From Lepidurus packardi (lineage: Eukaryota > Arthropoda > Branchiopoda > Notostraca > Triopsidae): a DNA stretch of 64,000 nt. Under the pieces are notes generated by a model. That model saw only the letters and a list, made by a program, of their open reading frames with translations, was not told the DNA's origin and searched no databases. The stretch spans positions 12,462,001-12,526,000 of the forward strand of contig JAKZAN010000005.1 of assembly GCA_023053545.1 (NCBI GenBank). The letters run 5' to 3'. Positions within the stretch are counted from its first letter, which is position 1. Each line of letters begins with the position of its first letter. A program made the position numbers and the translations under genes. Shown here piece by piece: positions 1 to 11,757 of this stretch.

Positions 1-1422
1 CAACAGTTTCGCCTCGTGCTTCCTGTTCAGCATTGAAACGCAGCACACTATCGGTTACGGTTCGCGTCACACCACGGAAGAATGTCCGGAAGCCATTTTC
101 GTCATGTGCATTCAAAGTATTATCGGAGTCATGATCCAAGCCTTTATGGTGGGCGTGGTCTTTTCCAAAATGTCGCGCCCCAAGTTGCGGGCTCAGACGC
201 TCTTGTTCAGCCGCAATGCTGTGATATGTGAACGTGATGGGCAGCTGTGCTTGATGTTCCGCGTCGGAGATATGCGCAAGTCGCACATTATCGGGGCCTG
301 CGTCCGCGCGCAGATGATCCGCACGAAAATTTCGGAGGAAGGCGAGCAAATGCCGTACTACCAGCAAGAGCTGAAGGTTGGAGTGGACCACGACGAACGC
401 AACATCTTCTTCATCTGGCCCATGACCATCGTCCATAAGATCACTCCTGACTCACCGTTGTATTCCATGTCCGCGAGTGACCTGATTAAGGAAAAGTTTG
501 AGATTGTCGTCATCCTTGAAGGGACCATCGAATCCACGTCAATGACTACCCAAGCCAGATCCTCTTATCTCCCCAATGAGTTGCTATGGGGCCATCGCTT
601 TGAACCTTTGGTGTCTTTCAAGAAAGATACGGGACAATACGCAGTCGATTATAGTCTTTTCAATAACACGTACGAAGTCGATACTCCTTTGTGCAGCAGC
701 AGAGACTTGGAGGAATTCCGCCGGCTCAAAGAGGGCAACCACAACAGTAAGTACCCGATGTATTGACTCGACTTCCGCTAGTATCAATACACATTGCTTT
801 TCGCATTTCCTCACACTTTGCGGTTCGCTATTCGTCTAGGGACGCCATGTTTCTTAATCTTATTTATCTGTAACTTCACCCCAAGTTTCGAAAATGTATT
901 ACGAAAAGTATTAAGAAGGGACTATGGAAAAGCTCAAATGCTCGAGCCGTAAGGTTGGGAAGTTGGAAGGCTTAGCATTGTGACGTTTAGCTTGGGAAAT
1001 CTTGACTTTTTTACGAGGGATTTCATAGAGGCTTTACAGCTGTCCGATAGCTTGGAAGGGAAGATTTATGTCCGTGTTTTGATCAGTTCTAGAAAGACTT
1101 AGATGGGTTTGTTGATTCCGTTTGTTTGTTTGTTTTTTTGTGCCATTTTTTTTATACAGATACGATAGCACTTCAGGCTGCTCGACCGTCGGCGGACCTT
1201 TTGCAGCAATTGCGTTATCAACAGCAGCACACTCTGCAGTCGCGGAACAGCAACCGGAGTTTGATCTTCGATCCGACCGAGATGAGTCCCACTTTCCGTG
1301 CGATTTCCAGCATTGCTATGGCCCCAGCCATTACGCTGTCCTTATCCCAGCCGAACATACAAGGTGGCACTGTTGTCACTCAAGTGTCTTCATCCTCTTC
1401 AGCCAATAAGCTGAAAACATGA
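1..1422 (+). CDS. Inward-rectifier potassium channel (Kir), 3' part
   Basis: Pore, second membrane helix and cytoplasmic domain of an inward-rectifier K+ channel, which conducts K+ inward across the plasma membrane as a tetramer. The window opens inside the pore helix. Coding exons are 2-746 and 1160-1422, joined by a phase-1 GT-AG intron; the 336 visible codons stay open to TGA at 1420. The intact filter TIGYG lies near residues 17-21, followed by the TEECPEAI stretch, the second transmembrane helix and a full Kir immunoglobulin-like cytoplasmic domain (FRVGDMRKSHI, then ARSSYLPNELLWGHRF). The N-terminus and first membrane helix lie upstream of the window. The tail is Gln/Ser rich and has no recognisable partner motif. 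A paralogue follows in tandem and shares the position and phase of the last intron. Confidence 0.93.
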
Positions 1423-2637
1423 TAGGGTAAGCACTGCACTCCTTCCAAGCTTTTGACCTCGATCGTTTTAATCTTGCTTTATATTTATAATATTATTTAT
1501 ATTTATATTTATTTATATATATATTTATATTTATTATATTTATATTTCACGTCAGCTTAAACTGTTTACCTAGATCGTTTTAATCTTGCTTTATATTTAC
1601 AATATTATTTATATTTATGTATATATATATTTATATTTATATTTATGTATATATATATTTATATTTATTATATTTATATTTCACGTCAGCTTAAACTGTT
1701 TTCCTAGATCGTTTTAATCTTGCTCCACGTCAGCTTAAACTGTTTTTCATTTTCTTTTTAGGTTGGCGTTTTAGTATTATGTTGGAGCAACAAGTTTTCA
1801 GATAAAAAGCTTCGTCGACGCGTTATAAACGTATACTATTATGGAACTGTTCAACGTTGCAGTCCGTTCTACACATTTGGATTCTTTTTCCGCTTTCTCG
1901 GGGATCACAAATGACCAAACTTGGACTTGAGCATTCCCCCCTACAAAGATGACGTGTAATCTACCCCGGTTTTATTGAACATAGAGATTTCCCTGCAATA
2001 CTATGGAAACCCGTTGTAAAAGTGTTCACATCGTGTTTATGTTTACGTTCTAAAAGGAAATTAAGTAAATGCTAAACAAAAGGAGGTAAAGTTCCAAATC
2101 TTCAACGGATTTGGATGACTCGAGTAACATAGTGCCTTTTTTTGGTTTGAATTTTGAATTGTTCATTGTTGGCCTTGTTGGCTGAAAACAACAAACCGTG
2201 TCCCTGAATGCTACTTGGCGATTTATATTTCCATACTGAGAATAGATTCTTTTAATTATTGATGGCGTGTCTCAGAATCGTATGAACCTTAACCATCTTA
2301 TTAACCTTAACCTAGTTGCCTACCATCAAGATCACTTGGACCCGCTTGGATCAGGATTGTTAGGATTGTATTCTTCTATTTCGTCAGGATTGTTTTCCTC
2401 TATTTTTGTTTGGAAACAATAGGCGCGGTTCAAAGTTCAGTTACTTAACAGCAAACAGCTGGAGCTGTGTTCCCACAGGTATCCTATCTGCCTTAAAAAC
2501 AGAGGAATCTTCTTCTAACCTAATATTTACATACAATCGTTATCTGGGAACGTGATAAGGAACATGGCTCAAGGGTTTTAGCTTGCTATGGGCAAATCCA
2601 CAACCACAACAGTTTAGCCAGAATAGTTTCTTCCAAG
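1423..2637. other. Spacer between the two Kir genes
   Basis: No coding sequence recognised. It holds the 3' region of the first Kir gene and, at 1448-1745, an AT-rich tandem array. Three copies of a unit containing gatcgttttaatcttgct begin near 1460, 1573 and 1709, separated by TATTTATA runs. The reading frame of the second Kir gene is open for some distance upstream of its assigned ATG, so a 5' exon could lie here. Confidence 0.6.
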
Positions 2638-3969
2638 ATGGTCAAACGCGCGGTTTTCAAAGATGGAAGCTGTAACGTGCAACGTTTGAATATCCCAACA
2701 GTGAATCCTCGTTCTTGGTCTGAAGTGTATGTGTCGTTAGTGGAATTGCGGTTAAGTACTTTGTTGATAGCCTTTAGCGTTGGCTTCGTTGTTTGCTGGC
2801 TCTTTTTTGCCTTGTTATGGTACCTCGTGGCGTACTTTCGCGGTGACTTGGACCTCCTAAGCCTGGAGCCCCTTGCAAGTAATATGTAGTGCCTTTTTTG
2901 AATGTAGTGCCTCAAAAGCTTTATTGCTTTTAAATTACAATATTCCATGTTGATTTGAAGTGGAGGAGAAATCCTAATCTTCCTGCTAGAGAACACTTTC
3001 TAATTATGGTTCGTGCACGCTTGTTTATGGTAAAAAGGGCTGCAGGGAAGTAATGGAACAAAATGGCGGCCGTGCGTTGAGGATATTACCGGGTTTGCGT
3101 CTTGTTTTCTCTTCAGCTTGGAAACTTTGACTACCATAGGTGGCGGGAATTGGTACCCGAATGAAGATTGCCTGGAAGGCATGATCCTGCTAGGAATCCA
3201 AGTCTTGGTAGGGATGATCGTGGAAGGTTTCTTAGTGGGACTGATCTTTGCGAAGCTTATCGAGCCCCAACGCAAGAATTTTGCAGTGTTATTTAGTGAC
3301 AAAGCGGTGCTTATGGTTGACGAAGAGGAAGATCAGCTGGCGTTGGTCTTCCGGGTAGGAAACATACGGAAATCCAACATTTTGGCAGTGCAGATCCATG
3401 CACACGTCATTTGGCACCATCGCGATGCGCTGGAAGATGAAGGAATGCGATTGGAACCTTTGTCTGTCGCTGTGGACAGCACAGGAGACACTGGAATGCT
3501 CTTCTTGTGGCCGTTAACTGTAATTCATAGAATTGATGCTAATTCGCCGTTCTTTTCTTTCAAGCCCAATGATTTTTTGACGCATTCCTTTGAAATCGTG
3601 GCCGTATTGGAAGGCGTGGTAGAAACGACAGGCCAGAGCTTGGAAGCCAGAACTTCTTACTTACCCCATGAACTACGCTGGGGTTACCGTTTTGTGTCGA
3701 TGTTCAAAGCCCGAAACGCGAAGCAGCAGTTCTTGATCGACTTTCTGGACTTTGAGCAAATTGAGCCTTGCGAACCCTCTGGAATGCCGAACTGCAGTGC
3801 CCAGGATTGGGAATCGGAACTAAGAGTACCCTCTTGCAGTAAGTTCGAAATGTAAGGAAAATCTAGTATTCTTATGGCTATAATACTTCCAGGAGATGCT
3901 GAACCAGTTGACACGAAGCACTGTGCATGTTGTGCGCTAAAACACCATCGAACAGAAGTTAACGAATGA
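2638..3969 (+). CDS. Kir-family channel with altered selectivity filter (GGG)
   Basis: Second Kir-type gene in tandem. Exons are 2638-2874, 3046-3838 and 3893-3969 (368 codons). The N-terminus has the Kir signature FKDGSCNV, then a first membrane helix (about residues 40-62) ending in YFRGDL. The pore-helix exon reads KWRPCVEDITGFASCFLFS and runs directly into the filter. Where Kir channels have TIGYG, this gene reads TIGGG followed by NWYPNEDC. The cytoplasmic domain is complete. The first intron fits only as a GC-AG intron: donor gcaagt after 2874, acceptor ctgcag, phase 0 on both sides. The last intron has the same position and phase as in the upstream paralogue. The start at 2638 is the first in-frame ATG after the acceptor-like cttccaag; a further 5' exon cannot be excluded. 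It may be a modified, regulatory or non-conducting subunit. Confidence 0.88.
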
Positions 3970-5037
3970 TCGTCGCGGGTCGCGGTACAGTTCGTACCGG
4001 TGGTAAGTTGATACTTGTTAGTTGTTACTTGTACCATCCTTTGAAGTGTTTAAACAATGCACTACAGCCAAGTTCTTCCGTATTGAGTGCACTAAAGTGT
4101 ATAATATCAATGCAATACATCTAATTTTGTACAGTAATACTCTGAATTCGTTGTATAGGGGCTTTGGCATGAAAAGGAATTTAGAACTATATTGCAACGC
4201 TGGAATTACGTCGCCTCAGGGAAATACAGAACTATCTTGACAATTCAATCCCGGAAGAATATATGAATCCACAAAAAACAGTGTACGTAAATCTCCTCAA
4301 GATAAAAAGAGCAAAAATTCCAGAAAAAATGGAATGACGATAGACGTCCCTAAACACGTCATCTTTTGACTTCTAGGGCAAACAGACTGGGCAGTATGGA
4401 TCTGTAATATTGAACCACATTGTTGTATACACATAAATAAATTATAATACTGTATTTACATTTATGTATTCCCACGCTTCCTATCTGGAATAACATCCAA
4501 GAACGGGGCTGTTCAGGTAGAAAGTTTGGCAACGCAGCATGTGGTGAATTCTATTTTGTGCCATAACCACGTTTCTAACTCAAAGATAGCGCTGATCCCT
4601 GAAAGGAACTTTCTCGAAAACTTAATCCGCGTTATCTTTCGGACACACGCCACTTTTCCGGGAGCTCCCTTCTTCAAACACAGGTGGACTTCATAGATTA
4701 AGATGATGTAAGCAAAAGCTAGCCGACAATAAACTTTCTATTACTCAATTCTCATCCCGACACTCTAATATCCTTTCAAAGCTATTTTGATTCATTTGAC
4801 TTATTTCTTCTTCTTATTTCTTACTATTTCTTATTTCTATTTCTTACTATTTCTTATTATTTCTGTACATTTCAGTACATTTCTGCGTATTCGGGATATA
4901 AAAATAATGTACTGAAGAGGATGTGCCAAGCCTAATTTTCTAGGCTTTTTAGTAATGTATTGGACAGAAAAGTTTAAGAGTACAAAATTAGAGATTCTTG
5001 ATAAGTTAACCATAACCATTTCTGATGCGTGGAGTTT
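3970..5037. other. Spacer between Kir gene and GalNAc-transferase 3' end
   Basis: Convergent intergenic region. It has no credible coding frame. An AATAAA at 4436-4441 could serve the second Kir gene, though it is about 470 bp past its stop. A TTTCTTATTTCTTACTA microsatellite lies at about 4800-4865. Confidence 0.5.
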
Positions 5038-8000
5038 TCAAGACCGCCATGGAAACGCTTCCAAAATCCAAATGTGGGCCACTTCACACTCCCGCAATGT
5101 CAATCCTTCCGGTTCCGGTGGACTGGATTGGCTAAGGCATCTTCCCGTTTCCATATGGCGAATTTTCCCACTTTCCCAACTCCAGTGTTGACGCGCTGTC
5201 CCTGAACAAGCCATCGCTCGCACGTCATCGCTCCACGGATCCAAACACATGGCTTCATTAGTCATAATAGCTGCCGAAGCTTTTGAATTCTGCCAGGACC
5301 AAAGTTGAGTGGGTTCTTCACGACGACAAGCTTGCAAGTGAGCTTTGCCTGATGACTGGGTACCCGCAACCCCTGAGGGCTTTTCAATACATTCACTACT
5401 TAACCGGTGGATAATCTTGCGCGTTCCAACAATGAAATAAACCGTGCAAAGAAGAACAATAATGTAAATAAACAACTTAAACGGTAAAAATCAGTCAATA
5501 AACCGAATTGTATAGCCTTTAAGGTAGTACAAGGGTTTGTTTACCTTTCCGAAAAATCCGCTAGGAGGAGGCCAAAAGTGTTCCGGCCACACGTTCTCCA
5601 AGTACCATTGAAAGGATTTGCACTTCAAACGTTCTCTTAAGGCTAATCGACTGCGAATTTGCTGCATATCCTTTACATTGTTAGCTTCTGAATGAACAGA
5701 AAACAAATACAATACCCCGAAATTAGATTAATACAGCATAACGTGTAAACCTAAACCTAAACAGAAAACGTAAACAAACTTTCTCTCATTGAGATTTTGG
5801 GATAAAATACTTTTCTAATAAGCACATTTGAGGCGAATTTGCTGCACATCCTTTACATTGTTAGCTTCTGAATGAACCCAATACAAATACAATGCCCCGA
5901 AATTAGATTAATACAGCATAAAGTGTAAACCTAAGCCTAAACAGAAAACGTAAACAAACTTTCTCTCATTGAGATTTTAGTTATAAAATACTCTTCTAAG
6001 AAGCACATTTGAGGCGTAAACAGTCCAAAACACTCTAAAGGAGCAACATAATCTACAAAAGGAAACAAAAAGACAAGAAGACGACAAAAAAACCCTCAAA
6101 ATTGTAATACTCGACCTCATAGCGCTACCTGATCCAAAAAACGATTAGGAAAACACTGACTTCAAAGGTTCGAAAGTTAGAAATGCCCTAGCCTCAAAGA
6201 TTTATGGAACTTTACCGCAACATACTGATAATCTGGAAAGATAAACTGCAGAACACGGCTCGTGACACTAAATACTACGTTTTAAAAACACAACGTGCCT
6301 AAGCCTAACCTTGTGACGTCATTATGTAAAACACTAACCCTAAAAACCGGATTTTTGTTTTATTTTGGCCTTCAAAATGTCTTCTACTTAGACTTTGCGC
6401 TAAAACTTAACATTCTAGAAGGAAAGCTGATGCACTGGAGCAAGCCAATACGCCTCTACAAGTATATTCAGTGTTTATGAGGCTAAGAAGACCGCCACGG
6501 ACCCTTGTTAACCCTCGGTCTATGTCCTAAACTATGAAACCAGGCGGTCGTAAAAGAGAAAAAATGCAAAAAAGGATCTACATCCTGGTTGGGGAAAGCT
6601 AGCCTATCATTTAGTCCCGCAGAAGCCCCCACAGAAGGTTCCTTTACCTTCAAGGAAGAAGAAATGTAGACCAAAAGACTTGCAAAATGAAAAAGTCATT
6701 AAAAAACGGAATAAATTGTTACCAGGATTCAGCTTGAAGAAGAAGTTCTTCCAATCATCCATCCAAACGAGGGCAACACGGGCCAAATTAGCGCTCAAAG
6801 TATTGCCTACGCCTTTAGGGAAGGTATACGGCGAAGTTTTGCGGAAAACATGCCCCACGTGGGAACAAGGCGAAATCTCCACGCGGCCGCCACATTGCCA
6901 GATACGTAATGACATCTCAAGGTTCTCTCCACCCCAAATATCCATCGCTTCATCATAACTCCCGACATTGAAGAAGTATTGCCTGTGAATTGCAAACAAC
7001 CCGCCTGCCATAGCCGGTGTCCTACCAAAGAAACCGAATCCAAATCTTCAATATTCCTCAAAACCTGAAATACTTAATAATTAACAAAAAAACTTAATTT
7101 GGATTTTTTAACTATTTTTAAACCTTTCTTAAATTGAGATGTTTTAAAAAAGAAAATCGATTTAATACAGGTTACACTACAAACAGAAAAGGCTTCTCAG
7201 GTTCTTCAGTGGCTTTGGCAAAACAATAACAAACGTCAGTGCCATCTGTGACTGATTCGAATCAATAAGCTAAGGTGCACAGGAGCGTTAAATACTCTTA
7301 CAAACCTTTGAAACATCTGAATTGCTAAACAAATTAATTTAAAAATGTTATAAAGATAAGTTATATATGAATTAACGCAAAAGCTTTGGAAACAATTCGA
7401 TTTTTTGACAAAGAAAATCGAATTAATAGGGGTTTACATGTGTAAACAGAAGTGGGGAAAACACGCAACTGGATAAAACTAGATGGGAATGGAATCTAAG
7501 AAAAAAAATTACCTAAAAGGTTGGGTCATGTTGGATTTCCGTTCCGTGAGCAGGGTTTCCCCGGCCCCAAACCAACGAAAGTGGAGATTCCAGTTAAAAC
7601 CTCCACTATGGAGCTCAAAGGTCCGCAATAGAGCGAATGAGTCATCGCTGATGATATCAATGATGGGGCAGACTACCACTGAATGATCTTGAGCAATACG
7701 ATACAACAACGGTTCGAGCCATCCTGATGAAAAGTAGAAGGAGGGAAAATTAGGGATACAGGTGACAAGAATGAGCGGTTAAGATCACACCAAACCTTCA
7801 GTGGCTTCACAATGCGCATCCAAGAAGGTAAGTACATCGCCTGAGGCGCGGTCAGCACCCACAAGTCTAGCCTTGATAAGTCCCACACGCTCAGAAGACC
7901 TTAGGATAAGTACCGGAATGGGGAACTTGGCTACCTCTTCTTCCAATGGTTCCATCAAAAACTCTAGACACATAGCAAACACCAAGAAAATACATTTTCA

Positions 8001-9830
8001 GGACTTTTTGTTTCCTTTTTAATTGTTTAGAATTATTTTTGTGTGCTTTTTAAAGCTAGGTATACTGCAAGCGGTTGCTATTTTTGTCAACAGATGGCAC
8101 TATGTATATAGCATGAGAATAGCATACTCCTATAGCATGAGAATGCAGCAACTTTAAACAAAAACTTAACTATATAATTCCAAATAAAACAAAACAAATA
8201 AAACAAAATTGAACTACATGATTCAAAAACTATTCTTAAAAAATATCTTGGCAGGCTGCGTCAAAAGATTATATGATTTACTTCAAATTTTCTTAACTTC
8301 TTCAAGTTATGAAAATTTGAAAAAAACAATAAAAAAAATAATGAAGGGAGAATAATTAGCATACTTCGAGTACTGGCATCGTCGACGAGGATAATTTCTT
8401 TTAATAGCTGTCTGGGAGAACGGTTAATTACAGAATGCACCGTTCTGAGCAAAGTTGACCATGCTTCGTTATGGAAAACGATAATAATACTGGTTGTAAG
8501 TAGGTTGTTCACGTCGTAATGCAAATCCAGGCAACTACAAAGTTTACAAAGTGTACAAAGCGTACAAAGTTTACAAAGTGCTCAAAGTTTACAAAGTGCT
8601 CAAAGTACACAAAGTTGTAATTATCTAAAAAAAAACGTTTAGGAAGATTTATGAGCTTGTTTGTTTGGATTATTATTGTTAGTGGCACAGGATAAAAGAT
8701 GAAAAAAAACTTACCCGCTTTTACGAATATCAGGTAGTTTGCGATCTAACGGGATTTTATCGCTGGCTAGTAAATTAAAGCTATTGATTTTGTACAATTG
8801 TTTGGAGCGAGAAAGTTCGTGAGGCAAAATTTGAACAGGTTCGCCCATATCGCCTTGTCCGGTTTGAGGAGCATAGTAATTTGTGTTTAGTACCTCTATA
8901 ATTCCAAGAGAGAGCGTTGTTTCGGGGTTATTACGTTGAAAAAGATGTTTTTTAAATTTTGTTTTTTTACCTTCAGTTAGTGGATCATTATCAGAACCAG
9001 GCAATGCATTACCAACATATCTGCCCACAATTACCCGGATTCCATTCGAATCTATATACTCATGTTGTTTTGCACCAGGTCTGAAATAAATTGCTGAATG
9101 TTAATAGACCAATAATTAAATCAACCAATGGTTAATTTTAAGTTTTAATTTAATTCCTTTGAATTCATTCAGCTTATAGTTTGTCGTTTTAAAGTCAAAG
9201 GTTCCACCTCAAACTAAATATAACTAATTTAACTGCTACTTAATTTCAGACCGAATTTTTAAGTTTTTTTCGTAAGAAAATTCAAATTTCTGTGCAAGAT
9301 TAGTAAATTAGATTCAAGTTTCATACATGAAGAAAACCCTCATTCGATTAAGAAGCAATTTTTAAGATGCAATGAGTAATTTTAGATGGTTTGTTACGCC
9401 TGTGAATCTATTTTTAGAAGAAAAGTGTTTGTTTTTTAAAGTAATTGGTATTTGGCGTAAAGAGGCGGAGCTAACCTAAGCGGATGTACCCGTTTAAATT
9501 CCCCCGCGCTTTGTTCAACAAGTGTCGGGTTAGGCTACGCCTTACAACGGGTCAATTGTCCCGCCCTGCTGGGCTAGTGTACGCCGAGCTTGTTGAACGT
9601 TCAGCGGCTACTCCCAACTAGCCTTTCTCCAACTTTCAAGTAATCACATTTAATTGAAAAATAACTTTTTTATAATTATTTAAAAATATGGATTTAGCTT
9701 ACCGTTCGCCGTCCAGATCAGAACTTCTTTTACCTTCACTTATGAACGTACGAATGCAAACATAAAGTAGCAATCCAAGAAGCAAGGCGTAAAAAATCTT
9801 GCTAATCTTTCTCACTGTAAGTAGCGCCAT
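5038..9830 (-). CDS. Polypeptide N-acetylgalactosaminyltransferase (ppGalNAc-T)
   Basis: Golgi type II membrane enzyme that transfers GalNAc from UDP-GalNAc to Ser/Thr and so starts mucin-type O-glycans. Exons, 5' to 3' on the minus strand: 9830-9703, 9080-8715, 8534-8365, 7963-7796, 7723-7513, 7021-6723, 5687-5545, 5415-5038. They total 1863 nt (620 aa), within the family's usual length. A signal-anchor helix lies at about residues 8-28. Catalytic domain A contains [17 protein letters not shown] (about 177) and the metal-binding DxH as LDAHCE (about 271). Domain B contains MAGGLFAI and WGGENLE (about 377). The C-terminal ricin-type lectin domain has QLWSW and QHWSW repeats. Every junction keeps frame. 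The last acceptor has a weak pyrimidine tract. The start ATG lies about 190 bp from the divergent B3GNTL1-like gene. Confidence 0.95.
5653..6017. repeat. 180-bp tandem duplication including part of a GalNAc-T exon
   Basis: The segment beginning at 5653 is repeated almost perfectly from 5833 (offset 180). The first copy includes the start of the exon at 5545-5687 and its acceptor; the second copy lies in the upstream intron and carries the exon fragment and acceptor with a few substitutions. Confidence 0.85.
8532..8618. repeat. Short tandem array, unit about 10-11 bp (acaaagtttac)
   Basis: Seven to eight degenerate copies of acaaagt plus ttac, gtac or gctc, lying just upstream (in gene sense) of the GalNAc-T exon at 8365-8534, next to its acceptor. 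Confidence 0.8.
9513..9598. repeat. GC-rich inverted repeat in first GalNAc-T intron
   Basis: A 10-bp perfect inverted repeat, gttcaacaag (9513-9522) and cttgttgaac (9589-9598), flanks a GC-rich core. The surrounding patch, about 9470-9620, is much richer in GC than the rest of the intron. It could be a small MITE-like insertion; I saw no clear target-site duplication. Confidence 0.5.
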
Positions 9831-10023
9831 AACACAATATTCCAGGTAACAACACAATTAAATCAGATCTTTTAATTTTTATATCACAGTTATTTTAGGA
9901 GCAGCCACACCAATCCACTAGAAACATTTTCCCACGGTCAAAAGTCCTTAAAAAGAGAGTAAATAAGACTAGTTACGCCATCTATGGTTTCCGAAAAGAA
10001 CTAAAAATACGAAAGAATTCAAA
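9831..10023. promoter_or_regulatory. Putative shared promoter region of GalNAc-T and B3GNTL1-like genes
   Basis: Only 193 bp separate the two divergent start codons, so the basal promoters of both genes, or their 5' UTRs, must lie here or overlap the first introns. No TATA box or other named element stands out. This is inferred from spacing alone. Confidence 0.45.
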
Positions 10024-11638
10024 ATGAGCGCCAAAACTTGCGTGGTAAGACCTTTAGGGAATTCCAAAAGAAAGTAAATTATAATCTCTGGTCTTTTATT
10101 AGTCTATAATCTTGCCCGTGTATAATGCAGATAAATGGCTTAACGAGTGTTTGACGTCTTTTGCTGCGCAAACACAAAATGGTATTTTTAACCTGGAATT
10201 ATCAATTTACAATGACGGATCAACAGATTACTCCGAAAACATTATCAACGCGTGGCGAGATACTTTACTTAGCAATGAGATTAAGTTCACGTACTCTAAA
10301 CATAGTGGACTGCCAAAAGGAGGTACATACAGTCCTAATTTCGCTAAAGAAGATTCGGGTCAATACTCAATACAATACCCTCAATACGCATTACTTTTGA
10401 TTGCAGTTGGTTATGCCAAGAATCAAGCTGTGAGACAAAGCCAAGGAGCCTACTTATGTTTCTTAGACAGCGTAAATCTTACGAGAGAAAGTTATCTTTT
10501 TCCAAATATTTTTCCAAAATATTTTTCCAAACTTAGGATGACGTCATGCTGAAGGAACGGGTACTCCTACAACTGAACTTAGCTTTGGAAAACCCCAATT
10601 CGGTACGTCAAAACCTTAATACCTTAAATACCTTAATACCTTAAATACCTTAAGTTATTAAGTCGATTATCTAGTAAATGAAGTCAATATATTCTGTATT
10701 TGGCAGATAATTGGGTGTAGATTTATCCGAGATCCGGCAGATTCCACGCGCCGCTTCACAAATTGGGCCAATAATCTCCCGCATACTAAGCTGGATACCC
10801 AAATTTATACCTCCCACGGACCTACAGTAGTGATGCCAACTTGGTTTTGCTCCAGAGCAGTTTTCGACGCGTAAACATCTCTTATTTACCCCCAAAAAAA
10901 GACAATAACTGGTATTTCCCATAGCGTGGGTGGTTTCAGCGAAGCAGGCAAAGGTACTCCCGAGGATTTAATATTCTTCTACCAGCATCTGGATCAAGGC
11001 GGCAAAGTACATCGTGTAGATGAAACTTTACTAGTCTACCGCTACCATCCTTCTCAAGCAACATTCTCAATCCACGAGTACCCAAACACTTCAAAATTGA
11101 AACACTTCAAAATTCTTATAAAAATTCTTTATATTCTTGCTATCTTATAGGAAAACCATAATTGACCTGCGACTAGCACGTTTAGAGCGTCTCATCCTCC
11201 CCAGATGGCCTTCTTTTACGATATGGAACGCTGGTAAACAAGGTCGTCAATTCTACCGAGCTTTAACTCCCGAAAATCAGTTGAAAGTAGTCGCATTTTG
11301 CGACGTAGACCCTAAAAAGATCGCCCAAGGCGTCTACACCTACGAAAACAGCGCTAAAATCCCCAAACCCCGTGTTCCCATCGTCCATTTCACTCAAGCT
11401 AATCCTCCGTTTATAATTTGCGTGAAAATGGTACGTATAAATCAATTTAAACCAATTAAAATCAATTTAAACCCTACAAACCAAACCAAATTTCGAAAAA
11501 TTTATCAAAACACGTTTATTCTTGGATATTTCTTGGATATTTCTTTACATTTTATAGGATTTAACACAAGGTGGGTTCGAAGCCAACTTATCTTCCTTGA
11601 GGCTTACCGAGGGCGATGATTATATCATGTTTAGCTAA
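10024..11638 (+). CDS. B3GNTL1: B3GNTL1-like glycosyltransferase (GT2 fold)
   Basis: Orthologue-type match to UDP-GlcNAc:betaGal beta-1,3-N-acetylglucosaminyltransferase-like 1; substrate not well defined for the family. Exons: 10024-10044, 10103-10322, 10407-10471, 10537-10602, 10707-10870, 10925-11077, 11151-11430, 11558-11638. They total 1050 nt (349 aa, against roughly 360 in mammals). The N-terminal GT-A fold opens with [14 protein letters not shown]. The DxD-type metal site, LDSDDVM, is formed across the intron after 10471. Family-specific blocks are [46 protein letters not shown] and VVAFCDVD. The 84-nt intron at 10323-10406 is a multiple of three with no stop, so its retention would insert 28 residues. 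No signal peptide or membrane helix is visible. Confidence 0.95.
10612..10662. repeat. Short repeat of taccttaaa in B3GNTL1-like intron
   Basis: About five imperfect copies of taccttaa(a/t) in the intron after the exon ending at 10602. Confidence 0.7.
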
Positions 11639-11757
11639 CGATGTAAAACAGAAATACAAAAGTATAGAAAAGTGGAACAAAATTTCGAGTTCCAACTAAT
11701 AGCATGGGGTTAAAACGAACGAATAAAAGAGAACCTTCACTAGAATTAGAAACTGAT

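Noticed and set aside
4022-4240. 72-codon open frame after the second Kir gene
   Set aside because: No conserved motif; probably 3' UTR.
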